Assembly (NCBI GenBank): GCA_934047225.1
Contig: OW203983.1
Location: 41,598,310 to 41,662,309, forward strand
Length of the DNA: 64,000 nt
Source: Ypsolopha sequella
Taxonomy: Eukaryota; Arthropoda; Insecta; Lepidoptera; Ypsolophidae
Direction of reading: 5' to 3'
The notes beneath the pieces are model-generated. The model searched no databases, was not told the origin of the DNA, and saw only the letters and a program-made list of their open reading frames with translations. A program made the position numbers and the translations under genes. The stretch's first letter is position 1. Each line of letters opens with the position of its first letter. Of this stretch, positions 52,291 to 63,056 are shown piece by piece.

Positions 52291-53339
52291 TTTCAATCAG
52301 TTTTAATAACAAATTAAATAACTACTTTGCCGCCTTTTCAAATCCTTTCCAGTGAGAAATTCTTTTTTTTTCGCGCCGTGAACGGCCGCTTTTATTAATG
52401 GCCAGTCTTTGGTTTCAATAGATGTTAAAGTTATAAATTTTTATTTTCCATCCTCTTTAAACAATATATCACGTATTACTATTGAAATAAATGTATATAA
52501 ATACTTACGGTACTTTGAAATAACATGAAACTCAAATGCAGGAATTACACACAATATTAATAAGTTATAATGCCTGTGGTTATACCTTATGACAAAAAAA
52601 GGACGAGGAATATTTGTTAGGTATACAACCTACCTTCTACCAGCCTTCTCAAAAAAAAGTACAAGTAGTACTTCAAAATCAAAAATGTTACAAGTCTTGT
52701 AAATTCAATTCATAAACGCGTTTTACAAGGACTTGTAAAAATTTTCCTGTAACTTGTAACTTGTAAACTTGTGAGCTTGTACTTTTGATAAACAGGGCAC
52801 TGATCTTTCTAATATTCTTCTTAGCCATGTGCCTTGTTTATCAAAAGTACAAGCTCACAAGTTTACAAGTTACAAGTTACAGGAAAATTTTTACAAGTCC
52901 TTGTAAACCGCGTTTATGAATTGAATTTACAAGACTTGTAACATTTTTGATTTTGAAGTACTACTTGTAGTTTTTTTTGAGAAGGCTGGTAGAAGGTAGG
53001 TTGTATACCTAACAAATATTTCTCGTCCTTTTTTTGTCATAAGGTATAACCACAGGCATTATAACTTATTAATATTGTGTGTAATTCCTGCATTTGAGTT
53101 TCATGTTATTTCAAAGTACCGTAAGTATTTATATACATTTATTTCAATAGTAATACGTGATATATTGTTTAAAGAGGATGGAAAAAAAAAAATTTATAAC
53201 TTTAACATCTATTGAAACCAAAGGCTGCCCATTAATAAAAGCGGCCGTTCACGGCGCGAAAAAAAAAGAATTTCTCACTGGAAAGGATTTGAAAAGGCGG
53301 CAAAGTACCTATTTAATTTGTTATTAAAACTGATTGAAA

Positions 53340-54720
53340 ATGTCGAAAAAGGATCACAAATTAACAGTTTTACAGGCAATTCGGGATAGTAAAAGTATCT
53401 TGTTTGGTGCATTTACCGACAAATTATCTAAAGATAAAATTTAAATTTTAAATCAATGCCAGGCGTTTGGATTGGTATCTGCAGATAAAGACTACACATA
53501 TGTACGAGATACTTTTTGGTCAAATATCAAAAGGTCTACCTTGGTAAGTTGAGTACAATATTTTTCATTTCTGTTTTGCTTTTGGCATCGTGTTTGGCTT
53601 TCCTTACGTCCTTTCAAAACTAAAAAAAAATCTAGTATATAAGTTACGTAGCATTATTGCCATGTAAAATTATTATATTATTGTGTAAAGACGGTACAAT
53701 AATAGTGTTCTGCTATTTTAAAGAAGCAACATAAAATTATATAATGTTTTTGTTTTCTATTTTGTGATTGCAGTAAGTAGCAATAAAATTAATTCTTTCC
53801 TTACAGGAGAATGGGACAAATATACATTGAATCAACGGTACAAAAATACGTTTTGTTCTATAATATGCCCAGCAATATAAGGATAGATATCTTTCTTAAT
53901 ATTCGTCATGTCTAATTTATCCACAGGCTAAAACAGATAATGCCAAAAACACTGGTGCCCCTGGAGGAAAAGACAAAAAACTCACTCCCATTGATGATTT
54001 GGTGTTGGAAATTATTGGCAAATACTCGCCTATTACCAATGGAATTGGTATACAGGAACCGTTAGATGTTCAAAATGATGACCAGTGTGGCCATAGTGAT
54101 AACGCAGAGGTCATAATTCCTGATGCAACCCCAACTCCACAAACCTTACAAACTCAACCAACTCACTCCAACATAATAGGTTAATATATATAAATTATTA
54201 TATGAATCAATTGTGATTATTTGAAAGCTAATAGGATTTCATTAAATTTAATTACTATCTGGATGACTGGGTAATTAACAATTTTATTTTCTTAATTTGA
54301 TAGTACCTAATTATTTACTGTTAGTGAAGCCGATTATTCTTACACAAGGGTAAAAACTACCTAGTTACCCACTTGCATTTATTTTATGATTAAATATTAT
54401 AATTGGTTTCAGATAAAAGAGTTAAAATAATCCGCCGCGGATCAGCCGCCCATACTGAACACACTGATAACCAGATTTTGAAAAAGAAGAAATTGGAGCT
54501 TCAAATTGAGTATTTAAAATTAAAAAAATATAAAATGACATTAAAATCATTGGAGCTGGAACAAAAACTAAACTTGAGGCCTTCCAGTTACACAAGAGAT
54601 TTAATTTCAAGTAGCCCTATCTTTGAAAAAGAAAAAGAAAACATAAATAACCACATCTTTTTAATATCAAAGGACAACATTGTTATCAATGAAGATGGCA
54701 CCCAAACCTTGCTGATTTAG
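53340..54720 (+). pseudogene. Harbinger Myb/SANT-like gene, broken copy
   Basis: Exons 53340-53543, 53927-54179 and 54413-54720 correspond to the intact gene at 52290-50898, with splice sites preserved. Compared with that copy, 18 bases in exon 1 are replaced by 6 (about 53439-53444). This keeps the frame length but introduces TAA at codon 35 (53442-53444). The stop falls within the DNA-binding domain and removes the coiled coil. Later exons remain open and nearly identical, so the lesion is recent. The element's transposase gene is also broken. Confidence 0.9.
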
Positions 54721-54769
54721 TTTATTTTAAGATACTTACTAAATCTTTCAATTTTATCTAAATAAATTA

Positions 54770-55813
54770 TTAGATTCTAAAGAAGTTGATTATTCTTTCC
54801 AAACGGTTTCTTCCTCTTCTATCTTCTTCATCATCATCATCTTCAAGTACATTTTCAGCATCAATATCATTTAAATTGACTTCGTCGTTCCGTAGATCGT
54901 CATCAACTTTAGCAAAGTTACAAAGAGTAACACAGCAGTTAAAAATGTTACAAGCAAACTTCGGTTCTAATCGCATGTAATTTAAACAAGGAAACTTTTC
55001 TTTCAGGATGCCAATTGCATTTTCGACTATTCTTCTTGTTGATTTGTGCGCATTTAAGAATTGGTTATTTGCTTGATCATTAGCATTTGAGACAATTGGA
55101 GTTATTAACCAATCTTTCAGAGGGTACGCAGAATCTCCTAAAATTATTCCATTTGGAAAAGGTCTCCAGCCATTTTCAAATCGACGAAACAGTTGGCTGT
55201 TTCTTAAAACTCTACTGTCATGTGTGCTTCTGGGCCAATTTGCATAGGAATTATAACATTTTCTGTCTGGGCCACACACAACTAAACAATTAATTGAAGG
55301 GTTTCCATGACGATCTACGTAAACTTCTTCATGCTGTTTTGGAGCATCTATATTTATCAAAATACCATCAAGACAACCACAAACCAATGGCATTCCTTTT
55401 ACAGCAAAAAAGTTATTCACCACATTCTGCATATTTTCTGGCCATTTAACATATTCTGTAAACATGACTTCATTCACAGCTGCCACAACACCATGAACAG
55501 CATTACACACACTGCCTTTAGTTACACCGTGCATATCAGCAACTGCATGGTATTACACGCCTGTGCCCATCCAGTGCAAAGCAATTTGCAACTGTAATTT
55601 TGTCGATAAAGCTTGATTTCTTAAGGTACTTCTTTGCAAACGTTCCCCCAAAAGATTCATTAAGTTTTGTAAATCACTTGCTCTTATTCTGAACCTTTCA
55701 TTATATTCATACGTCGTTTCGATGTGACCATAATCTATTCTTGTTCTGTGTGTTCTTCGTCGCGTTATTTTTATTTGCTCTTCTTCGTCTTCGCTCGAAT
55801 CACTGGACCACAT
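54770..55813 (-). pseudogene. Harbinger transposase, broken by one nonsense codon
   Basis: The frame matches the intact transposase from 'SSDSSEDEEEQI' to 'LERIINFFRI'. The codon that is CAA (Gln87) in the intact copy is TAA here (55555-55553), a single C-to-T change. The catalytic residues downstream (in 'GCLDGILIN', 'THDSRV' and 'VENAIG') remain, but translation would stop before them. An internal Met (55534) could start a 254-residue product that lacks the N-terminal part. The Asp run is 4 instead of 11. Other substitutions include Gly to Arg in 'NWPRSTHD'. Confidence 0.9.
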
Positions 55814-56473
55814 TTTTGTATTTCTTTTTCAAACAAAACTATTGCCACGCAATTTTTCCACTTGTATTTACGGAATGGAGGGAAACCGAACGCTCTCTGT
55901 TTTTTTCACGCTTTTTCACAAGTTACAAGTGACAGATGGGTTTTTGATAAACACAAATACAAATTTACTTGTGAAATTATACTTGTGAAATAAGAAAAGT
56001 CACTTGTAGCTTGTATCTTACAAGTGTAGTTTTCATAAACACCATCTTGTAAAATTTTAGTGTTTTACAAGGAAAGTACTTGTAATACAAGACTTGTAAG
56101 CTTTGATAAACAGGGCAATGGTCTTATATTGTGTTTCTACTTTTAAAATATATTTTTCGGGGATTCTTTTGAATTTAAATATTTCCGTTGGTTTACTGAA
56201 ATATTCTCAATTTTCACTGAATGCTACATTTAATTCAACCTTCCCCATACAAACATTGTTAGATAGACGGGACTAAAAGAAATGTTGATCTTGGTCGAAG
56301 GTAGCAAAGCAACAATGTTTTTTTAAAGACATTTTCATGTAGTGTGTGGGGCAAAATGGCTAGTAAAGTTATACGATATATGTTTTAGGCAACTCGCACT
56401 TAGCCGTCGCAAAATTAATAGAATTTGAAGAGTCACGATTTAAAGTCAGAGCCAAAGTACCGAAGACTATGTA

Positions 56474-56730
56474 AGCGGCGGTAGCTCAGGGGTAGAACGC
56501 CGGACTCTCAATCTTGAGATCCAGTTTCGATCCCCGGTCGGGCATGCCAATGAGTTTTTCGGAATTTATGTGAATAGTATTTGTTCTTACTTACCACTTG
56601 CTGAACGGTGAAGGAAAACATCGTAAAAAACCTGCATGCCCTAAAAAGCGTATATTTGTGCCCGAAGTACGGCGATAGGGCTCATCACATTGGGATGTAA
56701 TAATCATCGCTGAAACGCGGGCGTGTCGAG
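56474..56730 (+). repeat. tRNA-derived SINE
   Basis: The head has RNA polymerase III boxes: A box 'TAGCTCAGGGG' and B-box-like 'GTTTCGATCCCC'. It is followed by 'gggcatgccaatgagttttt' and 'ctgaacggtgaaggaaaaca' and 'tcg..aaaacctgcatg', a body I recall from lepidopteran SINEs. Acceptor and T stems do not pair properly, so it is not a functional tRNA gene. Confidence 0.75.
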
Positions 56731-58304
56731 TATGGAATGTGACTTGCATTTCACACTTCACACTCGAAACACCTTTGAGACCTTCTCGGGGATTCCTGTC
56801 GTGACGATATACAATGTAGAATCATGCCAATTTGTTCAACGTAGTGAACCCCGTCAACCGGCGTTTTGTCATCCATCATATTCTCAATTACCACCATTCA
56901 TGAACAGCATTTGTCAACCCCACAAACACCCGAACTCCTAACAATTTATAATCTTTACTCTGTATTACAACATTAATATTTATAACTACACAGTACGCCC
57001 ACATTGCTTTCAAGACATTGAAGATATTACTGTTGGCATACTGCCATGGTTTTCACCAAAAGCTCTCTTCACTTCTCGTACAGGAAATTCAACCTTCTAG
57101 CAGTGAAATTAAGTTGTCTTTCAGGTGAAACCTTGGCATTGCAAGCGCAGGATTCCTAAAGCTCATGCATCAAAGATGAATGCATCCGTTACAGCCAGTC
57201 TTGATGGTGATGGGTCTAATATATCTTTAATGCCTAATACCGCTGCCGAGGAAATGAAATCCATGTCTAACCTTTTGTCTACTTATTAAAAAGTAGGTTG
57301 ACAGGTTTAGGAGTAATCATTTGTCATACGGGCAGCAAACAAAATTATGCCTGCATACTTCGTTTTAAAAGCAAATTCTGATTCAAAAGTGGTCGAAAAA
57401 AACTTGAAATGGTTTGTGTAAATCTACCGCCAGAGCGTCACCCAAATTTAAAACTAGGCGGGTACACTACCGTGTATCTAAATATATGGATCGAAATCCA
57501 CTCAGTAATTTTATAGTTATAAACCAATTATCTATACCTATATTTACACATTGTATATGTTATTTTAGTTCTAGTAGTGACAATTATATTTCTTGTTCCG
57601 CTAGACACCGGCTCAACCATTATTTAAACATTTGTAAATATTAACCTTACCATCAAACGGTTAATTCAATGAGTCAACATACTCATTTAAGGCGATATGC
57701 GAAATAAATATGGGTGTTTCTTTTCTGTGTATTTCATGAAATACACGGAAAATTTTAATAAATTTCTGGTATATGCATTCTGACTATATAATCTAGGGTT
57801 TTGAAATTGTAAAACGTGTTTGGGTAAGGTGTTTTTCAACAATATCTAGAGACTTGATATTTTAAAATTTTGCTAGCTAATTTAGTTTTTTTATAAAAAT
57901 TATAAAACTAACATTTTTCGCTTTTGCCCTTAATTCGCCCCTCTTGCACTGAGCGTGTTTTCGCTTAGTGACAGTGACAAAAATAAAATTCGCATAACCT
58001 CTTAACAAGAAATAGTTTTGATCTCATCATACCGTTCTGTCGGCTACAAAAACAAACGTGAAAACTATCTTAATGGACAAGCATTCTATAAAGTACAAGA
58101 CTTTATGGAACAATAATGTAACAATAATATACCTATAATGTACATCGGACTCGGCCATCCTCATCCAGGCACTACCGGCAATCGTTTATAGATCGTCATA
58201 TAATGTACATAACAATAATTAATTATTATATACATTCTTTGTAAAAGCTAATAGTTTTGCTGCCTGTTGTAAATCAATTGGTGTCGAGAATTATTTAGAT
58301 GTTA
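56731..58304. other. Mostly unassigned stretch
   Basis: An open frame at 57122-57289 follows an acceptor-like 'tgtctttcag' and reads 'VKPWHCKRRIPKAHASKMNA' through 'MSNLLSTY' to a stop; I do not recognise it. A left-end-like 'ttaaggcgatatgcgaaata' lies at 57687, resembling the ends of the TTAA-flanked elements. No other gene is seen. Confidence 0.3.
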
Positions 58305-58693
58305 AAGGTCGGCGCTCGGGCTTGAGAAGAACAGGATTCGGGGATCTCACTTTTGATGGTAGTAAATGTTACAATTTCTAAACAAAATAATACTTGCTAC
58401 TCAATAAGATAAATAACAAAGGTTGATGAGAAAATTGCAGTAAAAACTACTGCAAAAAAAAAAACAACCTCTCAACTTGGCAGCTCCCGGGCGACTGGGG
58501 GGGCCGCGACCGTGAATATAGTTCCAGTTTTTTTTCTGAAGTAATTATAACATTTTACTGCAATTTTCTCATCAAACCTTGTACTTCATCTTATTGAGTA
58601 GCAATTGTTATTCATTTTGTTAAGAAATTTACTACCACTAAAAGTAAGAACGCTGAACCCTGTTTTTACCCGCGAGCCCGGACGCCGACCCTT
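58305..58693. repeat. Foldback MITE with about 145-bp arms
   Basis: Left 'aggtcggcgctcgggcttga' pairs with the right 'cgcgagcccggacgccgacc'. The arms continue through 'actcaataagat' and 'attgcagtaaa'. The loop holds a GC-rich block ('cagctcccgggcgactgggg'). It directly abuts the next TTAA MITE. Confidence 0.75.
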
Positions 58694-58695
58694 AC

Positions 58696-59158
58696 GGCGC
58701 TTAATATCGCCACATGGGTACTTTCTAAGGCCTACTCCTCTTTTATGGCCAAACTAAAAATATTGAAAAAATGTATTATGGATTATCAACTCTAGGAAAA
58801 CATATGTAACATTTTTCTATTTTGTACCAGCAGAACTTCTATATGAAAAATTGTTTTAACTGAATGGTGTACTTTGGCTTGAATTCCCAACTGCTCCTAA
58901 GCGGCTTAGTCAATTTTATTCATTTATGCTTTGATAAATAGATAAACGTGATAGCTATAAATATAACATAGGATTCTTCAATCGAACAACGTTCATGTGA
59001 AAAGTATTATTTTCCCCTATTTCACCCCATCAAGGACGCAGCGAGCGTCGTAACAGCCACCACGCATTGTGCGCTGATATGAACGTTCTATCAATGTCGT
59101 TTCCGTCGATATTTGTACCGACAAACATCGAGCTGCTAATTTGGTGACGGTAATCGCC
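58696..59158 (-). repeat. TTAA-flanked MITE, copy 4 (463 bp)
   Basis: Right flank TTAA (59159-59162); the left flank is TTAC (58692-58695), a probable decayed TTAA. The right end read inward is 'GGCGATTACCGTCACCAAAT'. The interior matches the other copies in inverted order relative to 9531. Confidence 0.8.
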
Positions 59159-59665
59159 TTAAGTTTGACCTGTAATTTTGATACAAAATAAAGAGTATGA
59201 GTATGATTATGAATTTTACGCATTATGTTCTTTTAAATATTTTTATAATATTATAAATATTCATATCATAATAAAATCTTCAATAATCGGCGAATTGGCT
59301 GACCGAGCTTGCAATTTATACAGTAGAGAAGAAGAAGAAAATGAAAATTTTACGCATAGAATGTACAATAACTATTATAAATTTATAACGTAAGGGCAGC
59401 GCTACAGACGCACGCTTCTGACCTAGTAATGCCAATCGTTTTGCCTTGTGAGCTTCCCGAGGAAATTATTTTCTATTGAAACTCACGTATACCTACACAC
59501 ATCCTATTTGCTAGTAGCTAGCTGTCATTTGCAAGGAATGTGTATTACAGATGTTTCGTTACGGATAGAATTCACTTTTTTAACTGTCCCAAAGGTACAG
59601 GTCGAGCAAGATATTTTTAGAATCAGCTCTTTAATATGTAAATAAATATTGAAAATTGACCCTTA
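59159..59665. other. Unassigned stretch
   Basis: No gene recognised; short open frames at 59178 and 59448 have no domains. Confidence 0.4.
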
Positions 59666-60070
59666 GTCTTTTAAATTATTATAATTACATAGGAAAACAG
59701 TTAAATTAAATTTTAGTGAGATATATTTCGGGCCACTCGGGCCCGGCATCAGTCACAATGAAGTAATGAAAAAAAAATTTTTATTTTATTATTATTTTTT
59801 TTATTTTATTTTTTTTCATTACTTCATTGTGACTGATGCCGGGCCCGAGTGGCCCGAAATATATCTCACATTTGAGGTTGGCCTTAATATTTACAATATA
59901 AAAAAGGAATTATCTTAAAAATACAAAATGGATATCAAATTGTACATATTAAAGAGTCTTTTAAATTATTATAATTACATAGGAAAACAGTTAAATTAAA
60001 TTTTAGTGAGATATATTTCGGGCCACTCGGGCCCGGCATCAGTCACAATGAAGTAATGAAAAAAAAAAAA
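59666..60070. repeat. Palindrome plus direct repeat built on one 110-bp unit
   Basis: A unit from 'gtcttttaaattattataat' to 'cacaatgaagtaatgaaaaa' occurs at 59666-59775 and again at about 59956-60065, 290 bp apart. Between them (about 59810-59870) part of the unit, 'gatgccgggcccgagtggcc' to 'gaaatatatctcac', lies inverted, giving a hairpin of about 60-bp arms. Confidence 0.85.
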
Positions 60071-60489
60071 ATTTTTTTTATTTTGTTATCTTTGCGTGTT
60101 ATTGTTATTTTTGTGCCAAATTTCAAGTGAAATACTAATTTAAAGTAATTCTTGTAATTTCAACATTCCGTGTGACATACGGACGGACGGACGGACAACG
60201 GCGTATTAACATAAAGGTTACTTTTGTAACATTTACGTACTACGGAACCATAAAAAGTGAGTTCCCTCCGTTACAAAACATTTATGATGTCGACTCACTC
60301 TGGTTTTAATGTTATATTATTTACACGGAAGGCTGCTCGTGTACCTGTAGTTATAATTCGCTTTAAACGTTAAATTTCTTGAAATTATGTTGCTATATAA
60401 AAGGGAGGACTGATTTCTTTAGCTGTAATATCGTCAAATTGGCAACTCAGGGTGGCAATTCACATTAACATTATTCAACTTTTGTTTAA
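60071..60489. repeat. Tail of repeat F' and unassigned DNA
   Basis: 60090-60260 matches the 3' part of the 27161-27994 copy ('gacatacggacggacggacg', 'cataaaggtt', 'tactacggaacc'). The rest shows nothing recognisable. Confidence 0.55.
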
Positions 60490-60895
60490 GGCGATACGTA
60501 CAAGTTTTAGCGTCCCTGTTACTCCATATGCGAAAAAATCCTCAGTAGGACGGATTCGTGGAAAAGTAGTAAAATGACGGTTTTTTATTAATATAAAATG
60601 TACTAAGCTATTTTGTCAGAAAGATTTTCAAGGAGAATTTACAAATACCTAAAATCCACATTTTGAATGCAATTTCACAATGAAATTAGTTAGGATTTCA
60701 GAATTACAGGAAAAAATAAAACAATTTAGAGGTCTTTTCAGAATTAAACTCTATCGAGAAAATTTCATCCAATCGCGTTTTCCTTCAGTGAGAATCTTAA
60801 TCAAATACTCAATAAACATTTACCCAAAAATGAAATACGTAGATGACTTTATAGTGGAGTAAATGGATTTCAAAAAAACCCTTTTTTGTATCGCC
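60490..60895. repeat. Second TTAA-flanked element type (406 bp)
   Basis: TTAA at 60486-60489 and 60896-60899. Left end 'GGCGATACGTACAAG'; the right read inward is 'GGCGATACAAAAAAGG'. The first six bases are shared with the other TTAA MITE family, but the interior is unrelated. A 60-codon ORF inside has no recognised domain. Confidence 0.7.
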
Positions 60896-60899
60896 TTAA

Positions 60900-61550
60900 C
60901 GCGTAATACCTAAATGCTTTGCGATTGACATATTGTGCCTTCGCAAACTTTACGTATGTGCCAAAAATGCATGGTGCATGCATATTTGAATATCGAATGA
61001 TATTTAGAATGCAAAGTATATGCCAGAATATCCACACAGTATTGTCTGAGTTGTCCAATAATTTGGCAAGAAAATCACGTTTGGATTTAGACGCCACGCA
61101 TAAAATAAAGTATCTATTTATACTAGAATTTAATTAAAACGATCATTGTTGTAGTAAAACGAAGGCACATGCACTAAAGTAACGTTTCCATCTAATGAAA
61201 TACGGGAGTTACATTCGTGTTGAACATATACTCATATATCAGAATTAAAACATATTAAAAATATAATGGCTTCATTGTAATTTTATAGCTATACGTGCCA
61301 CATTAATAGACATGATGGCCAAATAAATTATATTTATTTAAGTTCTTTGTTATAATAAGGCATTCAGTTTTATTGTTAGTATCTCTTTCTATTTCTTTAT
61401 CTTTATGATAAAGATTTATACTTTATTGATGCAATATAAATAGTACTCATACGTAATAATGGAACATCATTATTTTTAAATCTTATATCATAAAAAGAAC
61501 ATTAAATATAAGCTAAATTAAGCTTTTAGGTATATATAATATAGATTTAT
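60900..61550. other. Gene-free stretch
   Basis: An ORF at 60919-61137 (72 codons) has plausible composition but no recognisable domain. The rest is AT-rich. Confidence 0.35.
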
Positions 61551-61554
61551 ATAG

Positions 61555-61815
61555 ATTTTTTGTACCCTCTCAAGTGTTCCACTGCTGGACACAGGCCTCC
61601 CCTTTTTAGGCTGCGTGGGCGTCAGCACACAACGGGCTAAGATCCTCGGTGAACCGGGGACGCTTCGCCAGTCCTGTGGCGACCTAGGTCGCCTCTTGGG
61701 ATTCTGGCGAGAGCTGGGCTGGCTGGAATAGCCGGCTCCACACTTTCCACGCACAAAGTTCCACGTAAGAGACTAGGTGCGGAAACCGAGCCCACCAAGA
61801 AGAAGAAGAAGAAGG
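61555..61815 (+). repeat. Non-LTR retrotransposon 3' region with (AAG)n
   Basis: 'cactgctggacacaggcctc' and 'gggctaagatcctcggtgaa' are typical of degraded LINE tails in Lepidoptera. The block ends with 'cggaaaccgagcccaccaag' and (AAG)n, the inverted counterpart of 26160-26260. Confidence 0.55.
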
Positions 61816-61967
61816 CCTCCCCTTATTGAGACCACATATCGCAGCCCGCGGCGCTGTCCGACTACCCCGGTAAAAATGAGTTGATAGCCGTCATCTGGCA
61901 CCGACTCGGTCGCAAATTTCGTCCATCTATCCCGGTTGCATTGCATACGACTAACGTGGCCAGCCCA

Positions 61968-62118
61968 GGAGCCGTATTTTTTACTCGTTCGTTTTCAATT
62001 TACGTGCGAAAGTATATACCCATCTCATGTAGCACATCAGAACTTATCATTTGCAAGATGAGACAGATATATATTTTCGCACGTGAATTGAAAAAGAACG
62101 ATTCAAAAATACGGCTCC
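61968..62118. repeat. 151-bp MITE with about 60-bp arms
   Basis: Left 'ggagccgtattttttactcg' and right its near complement ending 'aaatacggctcc'. Arms continue through 'caattYacgtgcgaaa'. It abuts MITE C copy 4. Confidence 0.7.
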
Positions 62119-62125
62119 AGCGGCC

Positions 62126-62369
62126 CGTATTTATTATGTATCTGATTATGTATCTCTAGTTGCCTTCTGGACTGGGTGTCTATCATCAAAAACATAGATA
62201 TACTATCGAATTCCGATTGTCTAAGGGCATGTTAGCACTTGAAGTGACGACACAGTTCGTAAATAGTTCAATACCCACTAAAAGCAATTTTGAAAGTTTA
62301 GTTTTTATCTATGTTTTTGACGATAGGCACCCTGTCCAGTTGGCAACTTAAGATACAGAATAGGGGGGC
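62126..62369 (+). repeat. MITE family C, copy 4
   Basis: Carries the family's inverted ends ('tgtctatcatcaaaaacata' on the left, 'ctatgtttttgacgataggc' on the right) and the internal 'cttgaagtgacgacacagtt'. It ends in 'agatacagaatagggg'. Confidence 0.8.
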
Positions 62370-62370
62370 T

Positions 62371-62790
62371 TAACTTAACATTAAGTGCATAACTTAACTT
62401 TGTGCATAAAGTTTGTGCGCAAAGTCCATATCTTAACTTGTTTTTCTTGTTTAGAAGATAAAATTGAAAAAAAAATTGGTATGTGGCAATTGACGCTAAC
62501 AGTTCAGTATTAGTGCGGTTTACACAGCATCAGTTTGAAATTTAATGCACAATTAGTTATGATATTGTCCAAACAAAGTTAAAACAGCATTTTAAGATAG
62601 TTTTGAGAAGATCATGACCAATTGTGTCTTCAATTTCAAACTCTTGCTTTATAAACCTCACTAATACTGAACTATTGGCGTCAAATGCCACATATCAAAA
62701 TGCTTGTCAATTATTAATTTCTAAACAAGAAAAACAAAGTTAAGTTATGCACTTTGCGCTAAGCCACTGACGTTTAACCTTAACTGCGGC
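62371..62790. repeat. Foldback element with two nested pairs of arms
   Basis: Outer arms: 'aagtgcataacttaactt' (62383-62400) and its complement (about 62736-62754), extended by 'cttgtttttcttgtttagaa' and its complement. Inner arms: 62477-62523 ('tgtggcaattgacgctaaca') and 62653-62698. No ORF of note. Confidence 0.7.
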
Positions 62791-63056
62791 GCACCCCTAT
62801 TAGGAAGTGCGAAGCGAGATTTGGAAGGGCGCGTTTCGGCCGTTTTATGAAGATATAATACTGTTTTACTTATCTATACTGTGGATAATACTGTTTGTAT
62901 ATATACTGTGGATAATACCTTTAAATGAAGAATTAATAGTTCGTACCCAGCATCCATGGTACCCAGTATATTACAGTATTTCAATAGTAAAAGTAAACAG
63001 TTGGATAATAAATCCAAAATAAAATCTTCGCAGCGATAGCCTGCACAATATATTTA

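Larger units (their letters stand above)
49480..52799 (+). mobile_element. PIF/Harbinger transposon, intact copy (3.3 kb)
   Basis: Ends TGCCCTGTTTATCAAA and its complement; CTG at 49477-49479 and 52800-52802 is the target duplication. Two convergent genes fill it: a DDE transposase (49784-50848, plus) and a three-exon Myb/SANT-like protein (52290-50898, minus), with 49 bp between their stops. Both termini carry dense ACAAGT/ACTTGT hexamers. Nothing in either gene is visibly broken, so it may be autonomous. Confidence 0.9.
52830..56117 (-). mobile_element. PIF/Harbinger transposon, defective copy in opposite orientation
   Basis: Ends TGCCTTGTTTATCAAA (one change from the other copy) and its partner 'tttgataaacagggca'; ATG at 52827-52829 and 56118-56120 is the target duplication. 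Closely similar to 49480-52799 along its whole length but inverted, with 30 bp between the elements. Both genes have premature stops, so it can only be moved by proteins supplied in trans. Confidence 0.9.

Noticed and set aside
56474..56548. tRNA gene with a possible CTC anticodon
   Set aside because: The acceptor and T stems do not pair and the sequence continues into a SINE body, so it is a tRNA-derived SINE head.
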